64,000 bases of DNA from Muscardinus avellanarius (GCA_963383645.1 OY726565.1:30550534-30614533); one strand, 5' to 3'. Positions 33,208 to 44,730 are shown, counted from the stretch's first letter. The notes: generated from the letters alone by a model not told the origin. Numbers and translations are program-made.

Positions 33208-33406
33208 GCCGGGCTCAGTGGCTAACACCTATAATCCCAGTACTTGGGAGGTTGAGACAGGAAGATCACAGGTTCAAGGCCAGCTTCAGCAATTTACTGA
33301 GACTCTGTTTCAAAATTTAAAAAAAAAAAAAAAAAGTTTTTTTAAAAAAGATCCTGTAGTGTAGCTTAGAGGTAGAGTGCCCCTGGATTCAATCCCTAGT
33401 ACCCCC
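33208..33406 (+). mobile_element. B1-dID SINE, old
   Basis: GCCGGGCTCAGTGGCTAACA to GGATTCAATCCCTAGTACC, with a long A-run in the link. Confidence 0.85.
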
Positions 33407-33511
33407 CAAAATTGTTTTATTATTTTACCAAAAAAATAACTAAATCAAACAAGTATGTGTGGTTTGAATGTATTTGTCATAAACTGAACAAAAATATTTT
33501 GGTTATAAATG

Positions 33512-33714
33512 ACACTTTTGTTTTTATTTATTTTTTGGTAAAATAATAAAACAATTTTTTTCCTGGAAACCCTTCTACCTCTGGGCTACACTCCCAGACC
33601 TATTTATTTTATATATTTTTATTTGGAAACAGGGTCTCTTAAGCCAGTGAGGCTGGCTTTGAACCTGCGCGATCCTCTTGTCTCTGCCTCCCAAGCGCAG
33701 GGATCACCGCCCGG
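33512..33714 (-). mobile_element. Short-type B1-dID SINE, partly deleted
   Basis: CCTGGAAACCCTTCTACCTC to CAGGGATCACCGCCCGGC; about a dozen bases of the B1 start are missing. ACACTTTTGT lies at 33512. Confidence 0.8.
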
Positions 33715-33720
33715 CTACAC

Positions 33721-33762
33721 TGTATGTATGTATGTATGTATGTATGTATGTATGTATGTATT
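33721..33762. repeat. (TATG)n microsatellite
   Basis: About ten TGTA/TATG units, standing in the tail position of the next antisense SINE. Confidence 0.95.
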
Positions 33763-33950
33763 GTGGTACTGGGGTTCCTAGAAACCCTTCTACCTCCGGG
33801 CTACACTCCCAGACCTATTTATATTTTTTATTTGGAAACAGGGTCTCTTAAGCCAGCGAGGCTTGCTTTGAACCAGCGCCATCCTCCTGTCTCCACCTCC
33901 CAAGCGCTGGGATTACATGTGTGCGCCACCACACTCGGCTACACTTTTGT
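33763..33950 (-). mobile_element. Short-type B1-dID SINE
   Basis: GGTACTGGGGTTCCTAGAAA to TGTGCGCCACCACACTCGGC. ACACTTTTGT at 33941-33950 repeats 33512-33521, so the two adjacent SINEs may share a target site. Confidence 0.85.
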
Positions 33951-33965
33951 ATTTAAAAATAAACT

Positions 33966-34047
33966 TTTTATGGTATTGAGAATTGAACCTAGGGATGTTT
34001 TACTTTTGAGCTACAACCCCAGCCCTATTTTACTTTATTTTTATTTT
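33966..34047 (-). mobile_element. ID half of a SINE split by an L1
   Basis: TGGTATTGAGAATTGAACCT to CAACCCCAGCCCTATTTTAC. Its B1 half resumes at 35075. Confidence 0.75.
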
Positions 34048-35074
34048 CATTTCTTAAAAAATTTTATAGGTGCATACATCTTAATGGAGTACAAGATGGT
34101 AAAGGCACACAAGCACACATGACTCACTTAGCCTCTCCCCAATTCCCACCCCATTTCCTCCCTCCTCCTTCCTCATGTTTGGCTTAGTGGTTGACTTTGA
34201 TATGTTTGTGAATGTACATCATGTACATTAGGGAATTTCCCTCTTCTCCCTTCTCATCCTCCTCAGTTCACCTTATTTGCTCATCTCTGGTTTCTCCTTC
34301 TTTGTCTAGTTTCTCCTATAACTCTTCTTTTCCCTAGTTTCCCATATTAGGGAGAGCATATGATTTTTTACTTTTTGTGTCAGAGTAACCTCATATAGCA
34401 TAATGTTCTCCAGTTCCATCCATTTCCCTGTAAATGGTATAATTTTGTTATTCTTTATGGCTGAGTAAAATTCCATGATGTACATATCCCATACTTTTGT
34501 AATCCATTTATCTGTTGATGGACATCTTGGCTGGTTCCATAGTTTGGAAATTATGAATTGAGTGGCTGTGAAAATAGATACACATGCATTATTTTGGTAG
34601 TTTGGTTTCCATTCTTTTGGGTAGATACCCAGAAGTGGTATTGCTGCATCATATGGTAAGTTCATTCTCAGTCTTCTGAGGATTCTCCAAACTGTTTTTT
34701 TAAAGTGGTTGCAGTAATTTTCAGTTCCACCAACAATGTCTTAGAGTTCCCACTTCTCCACATCCTCGCCAGCATTTGTTGTTGTTTGTGTTTTGAATGA
34801 TTGCTATTCTAGTTAGAGTTTTCATATTTCTGATTGCTAATGATTTGAACATCTTTTCATACTTTGTCCATTTGAATTTCTTCTTTTGTGAAGTATTTAG
34901 TTTACTTGCCCATTTTTTATTGTATTATTTGTTTTCTTAGCTGTGAGTTTTTCGAGTTCTTTGTATATTTGTAATATTAGTCCTCTATTGGAAGAATAGC
35001 TGGCAAAAAATTCTGTTGGCTCTCTGTTGAGGTTCCTGATAGTTTCCTTTGCCTGTACAGAAGCTCTTCAGTGT
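34048..35074 (-). mobile_element. 5'-truncated L1 inserted in a SINE
   Basis: Antisense L1: terminus (ATAGGTGCATACATCTTAAT), C-rich 3'UTR, ORF2 end (frame 34665-34306 still reads [19 protein letters not shown]), then decayed ORF2 to about 35074. Confidence 0.88.
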
Positions 35075-35165
35075 TATTTTGAAACGGTGTTATTAAGTTG
35101 CCGAGCGCCTCACTAAATGCTAAGGCTGGTCTCAAGCCTGTGATTCTCCTGTCTCAGCCTCCCAA
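35075..35165 (-). mobile_element. B1 half of the split SINE
   Basis: ATTTTGAAACGGTGTTATTA to GTCTCAGCCTCCCAAATTAC; no ID half adjoins it. Confidence 0.7.
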
Positions 35166-35937
35166 ATTACTGTAAAGAAAGTGGTAAAAGGTAAAGAAGG
35201 TAACTAAGCACTTGAATTTATTGATGATTTCTTTTTTATACCTTGTTACAAGACATTGAGATCAGCCTCTCCAAAGGAATGGAATGTAGAACACTGAAAG
35301 CTATAAAAGATGTCTCATTTCAAGCATGTGGTGCAAGAAAAGAGAAGCTAAGAATTTAATAACTTTTTCAAAACTGTGACTTTTGAAGATTTTGATGAAA
35401 TCTCTTAGTTTCTGAAAGTTTTCATTTAACAGTATTTGGTTCTGCCTTGGAAAAACTAGTCAAATGTTTTTCTCTCTGACCATGACATATTTAAAGGAGT
35501 TGCTTCTTAGTCCATGAAATCTTTGAATAAAACTTAGAGTATATTTGCCAGTTTTATAGCTAAATCTATTTAAGATGGAGGTAATAGGTAAATGATAGAT
35601 ATGAAACTTACTATACTGTCAGGATTGATTCAGTAGATCTTATTGTCTATTTTCATTTTATTTAAGCATATGCAAATCAAATCAAATTCTTACATAAGTA
35701 TTGATTCCAAGTGGGTGGAAATGAATTTTTTTCTATGCCACATAACTTGGAAGTTGTTTCTCTTACCTTATCTGAAATTGACAAGTTTTAAAAAAAACAC
35801 AACTCTATGCTTTACTAAATTGTAGAAATTTGACTGACGATTCTTTAGTAAACTTTCTAGTTAAGTTACCCATGGCAGAAAACAAACACCAAAACCCCTA
35901 GTAGCTTGTCGCTTATATGGCTTCAAAAAATTATTTT
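35166..35937. other. Unique AT-rich sequence, nothing recognised
   Basis: No recognisable element or exon. Confidence 0.4.
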
Positions 35938-35953
35938 AAAATACTTTTTTTTT

Positions 35954-36168
35954 GCCAGGCATGGTGGCACATGCTTGTAATCTCCGCGTTTGGGAGGCTG
36001 AGACAGGAGGATCGCACAGGTTCGAAGCCAGCCTCAGCTACTTAGTGAGGCTTTCAGCAACTTAGTGAAACCCTGTTTCCAAATAAAATATAAAATAGGT
36101 CTGGGAGTATAGCCCGGAGGTAGAAAGTTCCTGGGTTCCACCCCTAGTACCACCAAAAAATAAATAAA
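35954..36168 (+). mobile_element. B1-dID SINE
   Basis: TGCCAGGCATGGTGGCACAT to CCCCTAGTACCACCAAAAAA. AATACTTTT flanks it. Confidence 0.92.
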
Positions 36169-36477
36169 TACTTTTCTTTTTCAAAATAATACTTTATATC
36201 TGATGTGCCTTAAAAGTTAATTCATGATTTTTTTATTTGTAGTATAGCTCATTTAAGAGAACCCTTATTTTAAAAGCACAGACTAGACATGTGTTTTTCT
36301 AAGAAATTATAATTTTGATTATATGAATGATTCATATAAAGATTTCAAAAATTTAAAAATATCCTACTAAAGTACATCATACTATTTATAATTTCTTGAA
36401 ATAATAGAGATATGCAGTATAAACAGTAAAAGAAAGAATATAAAACTATATTTATGTACATTTAAATTTGTGGGATT
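36169..36477. other. Unique AT-rich sequence, nothing recognised
   Basis: No recognisable element. Confidence 0.4.
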
Positions 36478-36739
36478 ATCTACCATCTTTTTTTTTTTTT
36501 TTTTTTTTTTTTTGGCGGTACTGGGGATAGAACCCAGGGGCATTCTGCCTCCAAACAACGCCCCATCCCTATTTTTTAATTTTAATTTTTTATTTTTTGA
36601 AATAGGATTTCACTGAGTTGCAAAAGGCCTCACTAAGTAGCTGAGGCTGGCTTAGAACCTGCACAATCCTCCTCTCTCAGCTTCCCAAATACTGGGATTA
36701 AAAGTATGCATCACCATTCCCAGCCATCTACCATCTTTT
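36478..36739 (-). mobile_element. B1-dID SINE with 14-bp target-site duplication
   Basis: ATCTACCATCTTTT at 36478-36491 and 36726-36739 encloses an antisense copy with a long T-run. Confidence 0.93.
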
Positions 36740-36791
36740 AAATGTGTGGAATAAAACCAAGACACTTCCAACAGATAGCTCATTCTTCTGC

Positions 36792-36792
<1 letters not shown>

Positions 36793-36840
<48 letters not shown>

Positions 36841-36843
36841 CGC
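36793..36843. repeat. (TG)n(CG)n dinucleotide tract
   Basis: About 40 bases of TG followed by about ten bases of CG; alternating purine-pyrimidine throughout. Confidence 0.97.
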
Positions 36844-37042
36844 ATGGTATTGGGATTTAACCCAGGGACATTCTACCTCTGAGCTACACCTCCAGCCCTA
36901 TTTTTTATTCTTTATTTTAAACCAGGATTTCACTAAGTTGCAGAGGGCCTCACTAAGTAGCTGAGGCTGGCTGTGAACTCAGATCGTTCTGTCTCAGCCT
37001 CCCAAGTATGAGGATCACAAGCATGCACCACTATGCCTGACT
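36844..37042 (-). mobile_element. B1-dID SINE
   Basis: GGTATTGGGATTTAACCCAG to CATGCACCACTATGCCTGAC; the preceding dinucleotide tract replaces its A-tail. Confidence 0.9.
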
Positions 37043-37095
37043 CTGTATATTATTTTTAAGAACAAACTTAAAACCAATATCAACATGTGGCTTCC

Positions 37096-37319
37096 AAAAA
37101 GGTCTGAAGTGGCCGGGCATGGTGGCGCAGGCTTATAATCCCCGCTCTTGGGAGGTGGAGACAGGAATCACTCAGGCTCGGAGCCAGCCTTGCTGGCTTA
37201 GGAGACCCTGTTTCCAAATAAAAATATATAAAACAGGTCTGGGAGTGTAGCCTAGAGGTAGAAGGGTTTCCAGGAACCCCAGTACCACCCAAAAACAAAA
37301 CAAAAAAAAGGTCTGAAGT
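37096..37319 (+). mobile_element. Short-type B1-dID SINE with 15-bp target-site duplication
   Basis: AAAAAGGTCTGAAGT at 37096-37110 and 37305-37319. Inside: GGCCGGGCATGGTGGCGCAG to GGAACCCCAGTACCACC. Confidence 0.95.
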
Positions 37320-37410
37320 CTTAAACATGAGGCCATTTTGTAAAACTCAGGGCTCTTGCACAGGGAACATGCCTTTGATATTTGTATTTTCATCTCTTCT
37401 CATGGAAGTA

Positions 37411-37775
37411 CAGTGTGTTAATTAGCTTTCTGTTACTATAACAATATCTGAGCTTATTAACTTAAAGAGAAGAAAGGTTAATTCAAGGGACTGTTTTGGA
37501 AGTTTCAGTTCATGGTCATTTGAGTCTGTGGCAAGGCAGCATATTATGGTGGGAGTGGTAGAAGCTGCTCACCTCATGGCAACTAGGAAGTGAAGAGAGA
37601 GGGGTACAGGCAGGCTCCTGTTACCCCCCCAAGACACACCCCCAGGGCCCTCACTTTCTTCCTCTAGGCCCACCTCTTAAAGGTCTGACCACCTGGCTAT
37701 AATGCAGTGGGGCTGAGGACCTACCATAAGCACATTCACCTATAGGGGACATTGCACATCCAAACTCTAGCAATC
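37411..37775 (+). repeat. Old interspersed repeat, family not assigned
   Basis: TTTCTGTTACTATAACAATATCTGAG at the start, GGTTAATTCAAGGGACTG, and CCCACCTCTTAAAGGTCTGACC near the end follow the order of a repeat common in mammals, and a second decayed member seems to lie at 47130-47540. I cannot name the family with certainty. Confidence 0.4.
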
Positions 37776-39128
37776 AATTCTTAGTCATTAGGTTTTCTCT
37801 TCCAGTGGGTCAGAAAAAGCCACTTTTGATTTAGGGCTATGCAAGTCAATCACCAACAGCTAAAATATCACTATCAAGATCCAGCAGGCTTAATTTATCT
37901 GAACCAAGTTACAGCATTTCCAACTTGTAAATTATGGGGCAGAGTGGGTAGTGCTAAGTGTTTGCTGGGTTGCCTTCTTGTAAACGAAGGATGTATGGCG
38001 TTCCAAGGGACGACATCTTAGTGTGGACTTACGAAGAGGTATGAAGTAAAGCCAGGGAGAGTGAAGATGACAGCATTCTGTGAGGTAGAGACCAGAGGGG
38101 TTGGATATGGTACAGACCACCATCAGAAGATCCTATGTCTTTTCTGCTGATACCAGACAGGATCTTGCCATCTTCCTCAACACAGTCACTTCCAAGCAAT
38201 TCAAACTGAAAGGTGAAGAAAACCTACTTATTATGCCAGGTCTAAGAAGTCATCAAACAGAAAACACCTTAAACACTTTCCAACAAAACATCTATCATTA
38301 AGAAAAGAGAATTAAGAAAGAATTAAGAGAACATCTTAAACCCTTGCTTTATGTGTCATGCATCCTGAACACTTCATATCCACATTGCCTAAGAATTTAA
38401 ATTATGGGGCAGAGTGGGTAGTGATAAGTGTTAGCTGGGTTGGCTTATTGTGACAGGGAACATGGTGATTCCAAGTGGGCAGTTTACTTATGAGAATGTT
38501 ATTAGAGGGGACCTTATTTATTATGTCTACACCTTCATCATTTGACTTGCAGTTAATCAAGAGTGTGATTAAAGGATTCATCATCAGCTGGCTGTATTAT
38601 ATTAATACCAGTGTAATTATCAGAATGTTACCACTGGAGAAACTGAGTAAAGGATAGACAGACATTCTCTGTATTATGTCTTATAACTGCATTTGAATCT
38701 ACCATTATCTCAGAATAAAAAGTGAGAGGAGATGGTTTAATGACTTAAAATGGAAAATATAAAGGATGGACAAAGGATAACAAAAGCCAGCCTGACAGTA
38801 TAAGTAACTTGGAGATTAATTTCCCCAGCTGAGTTGGGAATAGGAATAAAAGAATAATAGAATAAAAATAAACACTTAAAATCATGTTTAGATATAAAGT
38901 GCATGATATAGCTACATTTGTCTCATGGTTATCTGTTTACAAGTAAATAATCTAGAATTAACTGTAATATATTTCAGTTTCTATTGGGAATATTTTTGCT
39001 ATTTGATTATTACATAATTAAGTGGGAGCATCCAATTCTCATCCTTCTCAATAAGAAAGAGTAGAATTAATCTGTTTATATCTCTAATGTTTTTTTTCTT
39101 GAATTTCTTCTCTTCTTAAATTGAAATG
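37776..39128. other. Unique stretch with a ~54-bp direct repeat
   Basis: 37929-37982 and 38399-38452 share AAATTATGGGGCAGAGTGGG and the following GTGCTAAGTGTT/GTGATAAGTGTT blocks, 470 bp apart. Otherwise nothing recognised; 38101-38301 is open but without known homology. Confidence 0.5.
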
Positions 39129-39130
39129 TT

Positions 39131-39178
39131 ATATATATATATATATATACACACACACATACATACATACATACATAC
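39131..39178. repeat. (TA)n(CA)n(CATA)n microsatellite
   Basis: Compound tract with three successive motifs. Confidence 0.9.
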
Positions 39179-39184
39179 CATATA

Positions 39185-39425
39185 ATTCCCTTCTTAAAGA
39201 ATCCAATTCAGTGGGATTTTGTATTTTTATGAGATCATGCAACCATCATCATCTAATTTTATCTGCTTTTATCCTAAAGTGAAACACTATTCCTCACTAT
39301 TCGCTCCTAGTTCTCCCTCTTTCCAGCCCTGATGACATCTACATTGTGTTTTTATGGATATGCCCATTCTGAATGTTTCATATAGATGGGGTCATATAAT
39401 ATGTGCCATACAGATACAGATTAAG
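39185..39425. mobile_element. Ancient L1M fragment
   Basis: AATCCAATTCAGTGGGATTT, ATCATGCAACCATCATCATC, TCTCCCTCTTTCCAGCCC and ATTTCATATAGATGGGG-type blocks follow an old L1M 3' region. Confidence 0.5.
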
Positions 39426-39439
39426 AATGCCTTAAAACA

Positions 39440-39537
39440 TGTTAGGCTGAAAGGACCATGCCTGTGATCCCAGCTGCTTGGGAGCTTGAGATTGGAACAT
39501 CACAGTTTGAGGCCAACCTTGGTAATACAAAAAAAGG
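39440..39537 (+). mobile_element. B1 monomer-like SINE fragment
   Basis: AAAGGACCATGCCTGTGATC, CCCAGCTGCTTGGGAG and GAGGCCAACCTTGG match the B1 half; no ID half follows. Confidence 0.55.
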
Positions 39538-39540
<3 letters not shown>

Positions 39541-39600
<60 letters not shown>

Positions 39601-39896
39601 TCCCTCTCCCTCTCCCTCTCCCTCTCCCTCTCCCTCTCCCTCTCCCTCTCTCTGTTTCCCTCTCTCTGTTTCCCTCTCTCTGTTTCCCTCTCTCTGTTTC
39701 CCTCTCTCTGTTTCCCTCTCTTTCTCTATTCCTATCTCCCTATTTCTCTCTCTCTCTCTATCCCTATCTCCCTATCTCTCTCTCATCTCTTTCTTGCTTA
39801 CTATCTCTCTATCCCTATCTTCCTATTTCTCTCTCTCTATCCCTATCTCCCTATCTCTCTCTCATCTCTTTCTTGCTTACTATCTCTCTTTCTTTA
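39541..39896. repeat. Complex CT-rich satellite-like tract
   Basis: (CT)n to 39594, (CCCTCT)n to about 39650, then TGTTTCCCTCTCTC units, then a 53-nt block at 39758-39810 repeated exactly at 39837-39889. Confidence 0.95.

Positions 39897-39898
<2 letters not shown>

Positions 39899-39934
<36 letters not shown>
39899..39934. repeat. (CA)n microsatellite
   Basis: About 18 CA units directly after the CT-rich tract. Confidence 0.97.
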
Positions 39935-39936
<2 letters not shown>

Positions 39937-40748
39937 TAGACATGTCAGCTGATTGTAGTATTTGGACTTTAGTGTAGATGCAAATACACTGTAAACACAT
40001 TAATGGATCACTTAAGTAAATTTGAACACTGACTTTATAGTCTGTCTCTGGACATTAAGGAATAGTTAATATTTAAAAAGTATAATAAGTTATACAGTGG
40101 GTATCTTTTCAGAAAGCATCTCTCTTTTAGGGAAAGATACTGAGAAATTTTTGTGTGAAATTGTTATATGGGATTTCCTTCAGAATAATTGAGGGTAGTA
40201 GGTAGTAATGTGGCAATGAAGATGAAGCAAAGTTGACCTTGAGAGAGCGGTGTGTTGGAGGCAGGTGGTAGGTATTTGATACAGCCAGGTTTTGACTCTC
40301 CACTCAGTATACTAATCACTGAAACAGCAAGTTTTACAAAAGAGCAGTGTTTATTCATGAGGCAGCCATATGTGGAGAGGAGACGGCTTGTTTCAAACCT
40401 GCCTCTTGAAGGATCGGGTTTGGGGATATTTAGAGCTGAGATGTGGGGAAGGTGAGAGGAGTTTAGACGTCACCAGTGGTCTGGGTATGTGTACTCAAAC
40501 ATTATCAAATGTTTCATCTTGACCCACATGCCAGCAGTACTATCTTCTACTCTAAAATTGGTCATCTTAAAAGTCAACCGAAAGCTAGTAGCTAAGAGCA
40601 CATGAAACAGGTTAAGTTAGAGGATTTATTCCAGTTTTCCCTCAGTTTCAGGTATATGAGGTCATTTTTACTATTTACTTTTAGATATTTGGAGTTTTCT
40701 ATAATGCACAGTTTTTTTCTTTTAAAGCCTGAGCGATTAGCTGGCTTC
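39935..40748. other. Unique sequence, nothing recognised
   Basis: No recognisable element or exon. Confidence 0.4.
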
Positions 40749-40995
40749 CTTAGATGGGCTTTTTTTTTTTTTTTTTTTTTTTTTTTGTGGTACCAGGGAT
40801 GAAACCCAGGGGCATTCTACCTCCAAGCTACATCCCCAGCCCTATGTTTTATTCTTTATTTTGAAACAGGGTCTCACTGAGTTGAAGAGTACCTTACTAA
40901 GCAGCTGAGGCTGTCCACAAACTATTATCCTCTAGTCTCAGCCTCTCAAATGCTGGGGTTACAAGTGTGTGCCACCACGCCCAGCTTTAGATGGA
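40749..40995 (-). mobile_element. B1-dID SINE
   Basis: T-run, GGTACCAGGGATGAAACCC to TGTGTGCCACCACGCCCAGC; TTAGATGG on both sides. Confidence 0.92.
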
Positions 40996-41161
40996 CATTT
41001 AATTTTTATTTCACACTGATCTAACTTCAGTTAAGAGGTTTCTAACAGGCCTCTTTGTAGGGTAAGTTCTCTTTAATGAAGGAATTCCCAGTCTAATCCC
41101 TATGTTCTTGATAGCTGGTATTTTGCAGTAGTCCAGGCATTTAAAAAAACCAAAATCTTAA

Positions 41162-41340
41162 GCCAGATGTGGTGGTTCATGGCTGTAGTCCCAGTACTTG
41201 GTAGACTGAGATAAGAGGATCGCACATTTGAGGTCAGCCTTAGCAACTTAACAGGACCCTATTTCAAAAATAAAGTGGGACATTGGTATAGCTCAGAGGT
41301 AGAATATTCCTGGGTTTAATTCCCAGTACCAAAAAAAACT
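41162..41340 (+). mobile_element. B1-dID SINE, old
   Basis: GCCAGATGTGGTGGTTCATG to GGTTTAATTCCCAGTACC and an A-run. Confidence 0.85.
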
Positions 41341-43125
41341 TAAATTTTTTTTTGCAAAATTAATACATTTAGAGATTGCCTTATTGGTATCTTTTTTTTT
41401 TTAAAGCAGAACTATTTCTTTTAGGCTTTTTTTATGTGTGGGAGATTTGCCTTGATAAGCTTATAGGTCTTATTGCTTTCAGGAAGCATATACCTAAGAC
41501 CACTTTAATTCAAAGGGAATTAAAGAGCAATGTTGACATTTATGGTTAAAAAGGCCATATTTTTTCTGTGTAATTTTCCTTTCTTCAGATAGTGTTCATT
41601 ATTTAATAAAGCTTATTTGAAATTTATAAGTAATAGTAGTTATGCACATTTTTCAGGGCCTATTTTTGTGAATTAGCACTTTTAAAATATTTAGTATAGT
41701 AGAATTACTATGGCTTATCAGACATATTAATACATTTAATTGTTCCAGAATTTTATGTTCCCAAAAGTGGTTCATTAGAATTTGTAAATATTGTTTACTT
41801 ATACAACTCTATTAAATAGTTGCATGTTAATGACTCTAATGCTAAGTTACATTTGTTTGTTTGGCTATTTTGAAATTGTAAATTGATGGGCTTATCATTA
41901 TTTTAGCTTTTGAAATGAATTTCTAAAATCTGCTGAAGTAATTATATTCCAACATCTTTAATAGGCAGTTTGCTTTCATTGGTTTAAATAGGACCAAAGA
42001 ATGCACACCATCTAATAAAATATGAGAAATATAAGATTTAAATTTTTTTCATCTTGAGTTCTCCCATGCTCTTATCATTTTTCTTCTCTATACAATATGT
42101 TGGACTCCTTTTAAATATTTTAACTTTTCATGTTGAGTTATTATATAATTTCTATTTATCATTTTAACATGTTACATTAAATGACCTCCACACTTCCTAA
42201 AGGACTCTATCACCTTTTTCTTTCCTCAAGTTATTTTTTAAATTTTGATTGGTTTGATTCAGCCTCAATTTCACCATTTTTGTAAAAAGTGATAGAAAGT
42301 GACCTTTTCCCTTCTTGTTGCTTCTTTCAAAATAGATAGGCTATAGTCGCTTCTCTAGGGAATTTCTAGAGGCAAAGCATAGAAATGAGATGGCGTGTCC
42401 TCTGCTTGTGTTTTGGTCTCTTAGACTAAGGTCACTTGGGTAACAGTTCTGTCATCTTAGGAAAGCTTTTTCTTCCCAGTACTTTAAAAATCATGGAAAT
42501 AGGTTTCAAACAATATTTAGTTCCTTGTTCCCTTTGAAGTATCTTTCTTGTTGTTTGCAGTGGAAGACAACTGACTTAGGTCTAATAGTCTATAATAGTC
42601 CTTTGTAGAAAATAGTCCTTTGTAGAAAATACCAGGAACGATACAGATTCTGCCACATGTTTCTTAAAATACATGCACCAGTAACAAACATTTGCAGTGA
42701 TATTTGAGGTATACATGGGTAGTTGAAAGTGACATCTCTGGCTTTGTCAGTGGATATCCTAAACCATACATTATGACTTTTAAGATAAATTCAATTTTAA
42801 GTATCCCAAACCATTTCTTCTTGTTGCTATCTTTTATTTCTTTCTAAATTAAAAAAAGTATGTGAAAACATTGCCTAAATGGGTAAAGTTACCCAGAGTT
42901 TTTATTCACTATACAATTACTTTCATTTTTCACATATTACTGTTTTTGTCCACATTTCATGTGGTAACCTATTTTATGCAATTAAAAAGAGAGAAACTGA
43001 ATAAATTTTAACATTGAATAATAATCCCTGGGACTAATGAAAAATATGTTATGGGACTAGGAAGAACTGGATGAATATTAGGAATTTGAATCATGTAAGT
43101 CCACAAACAAAAGAGAGGAAAAAGA
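41341..43125. other. Unique AT-rich stretch, nothing recognised
   Basis: About 1.8 kb without recognised elements; a short local duplication (AGTCCTTTGTAGAAAATA) at 42597-42631. Confidence 0.45.
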
Positions 43126-43127
43126 AG

Positions 43128-43349
43128 ATTGTTTAAATTATTTAAGCAGGGCGTGGTGGCACATACTTGTAATCCCAGCATTCGGGAGGCTGAGACCTGG
43201 GGATCGCTGTTTGCAGACAGCCTCAGCTACTTAGTGAGGCCCTTTGCAACTCAGGGAGACTCCTGTTTCAAAATAAAGAATAAAAAATAGGGCAGGGAGT
43301 GTAGCTTGGAGGTCAAATGCCCCTGGGTTCCATCCCCAGACCTGCAAAA

Positions 43350-43396
<47 letters not shown>

Positions 43397-43400
43397 AAGT
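43128..43400 (+). mobile_element. B1-dID SINE with (AAAT)n tail
   Basis: AGCAGGGCGTGGTGGCACAT to CCATCCCCAGACC, tail (AAAT)n at 43348-43391. ATTTAA motifs flank it. Confidence 0.9.
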
Positions 43401-43513
43401 GAGAGGTTTTAAAATCCTAAGTTGTACCTATTATTTGCATTGGGTTTTCAGTTGTTTGGGATAGAATTTGTTAAATGATATCTAGAATACTTTCGCCATG
43501 GTGGTAATATAGT

Positions 43514-43743
43514 GAAGAGTGGGATTTATTTATTTTTTTTTAATTTTGGTGGTGGTACTGGGGTTCCTGGAAACCCTTCTACCTCTGGGCAACACTCCCA
43601 GACCCATTTTTATATTTTTATTTGGAAACAGGGTCCCTTAAGCCAGTGAGGCTGACTTCGAACCTGCGCGATCCTCCTGTCTCCGCCTCCCAAGTGTGGG
43701 GATTACAAGCATGCGCCACGACGCTGGCGAAGAGTGGGATTTA
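43514..43743 (-). mobile_element. Short-type B1-dID SINE with 15-bp target-site duplication
   Basis: GAAGAGTGGGATTTA at 43514-43528 and 43729-43743. Inside: GGTACTGGGGTTCCTGGAAA to CATGCGCCACGACGCTGGC. Confidence 0.95.
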
Positions 43744-43840
43744 GATGGGCACAATCATGCTTGAGTTTCCTTTTGTTCACTGGTTCTGATGGGGATAATC
43801 GGCTTCACCTTTATAAGCTCCAATGAGGCTTAATGCTGAA

Positions 43841-44340
43841 TTACAGGATTTTTAAATTTTTATACTTTAATGGGTGCATTATAGTCACAGTCACAATGCA
43901 GTTAGTTCATAGTGATGGTGACATGCCTGCACACAGCACTTGGTGACTCCTCCAGTTCCTCCCCACTCCCCCTTCCCCAGACAGTGTTCTGATATTGGCA
44001 TTGGTATTCTCACATATGTCTATACTGTCAGTGGGAGTGTTTTCTTCATTGATCCTCCCTCTCCTTCTTTCCCATCTTCTAGACCACCTCCCTGGCTCCA
44101 CGAGAGTTTCTGCTCCATTGTCTGAAGTTCCTCTGGCATTTATATTACTCCATGTCTTCCACAAATGAGAGAAAACATATGACCCTTATTTTTCTGTGAC
44201 TGGCTAATGTCTCTTAACATAATGTTCTCTAGGTTCATCCACTTTTCTGCAAATGATAGATTTTTTTCTGCTTTATTGCTCTGTAGAATTCCATTGTGTA
44301 TAATTCCCATAATTTTAAATTACAGAATATTTTAAGAATT
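43841..44340 (-). mobile_element. 5'-truncated L1
   Basis: AATGGGTGCATTATAGTCAC (terminus), C-rich 3'UTR, CATAATGTTCTCTAGGTTC (ORF2 end). AATTACAG(G/A)AT(T/A)TTT flanks it at 43841 and 44320. Confidence 0.85.
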
Positions 44341-44425
44341 AAAAACTCTGCAAGTGTTTATACTTACATAGAAACAAGGAAAACTATCTTCTCTTTGTGA
44401 CTCTGGTCATCAGTAGCATAAAGAT

Positions 44426-44640
44426 TTTCTTTTAACCAGGCCTGGTGTCGCAAGCTTGTAATCCCTGTGCTTGGGAGACTGAGACAAGAGGATCGTGCTG
44501 GTTAGGAGCCAGCTTCGCTGGCTTAAGAGATCCTGTTTACAAATAAAAAATATAAAATAAGTCTGGCAGTGTAGCCCAAAGGTAGAAGGGCTTCCAGGAA
44601 CCCCAGTGTCACAAAAAAAAAAAAAAATTTCTTTTATATA
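44426..44640 (+). mobile_element. Short-type B1-dID SINE
   Basis: ACCAGGCCTGGTGTCGCAAG to GGAACCCCAGTGTCAC and an A-run; TTTCTTTTA on both sides. Confidence 0.9.
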
Positions 44641-44730
44641 ATTCTTGGTGGTTTGAGTCATTGAATCATTGAATGGTTTATTTACTGACTTAAGGGCCTT
44701 CGAAGGAAACTAAGCTCCAAAATGTTTGTT

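Noticed and set aside
33721..33762. Tetranucleotide array considered as a CRISPR-like or satellite structure
   Set aside because: It is a simple (TATG)n microsatellite in a SINE tail; no spacers.
39458..39977. Serine/leucine/proline-rich frames of about 160 codons
   Set aside because: Pure translation of CT-rich simple repeats. The same holds for 22501-22803 and 47011-47665.
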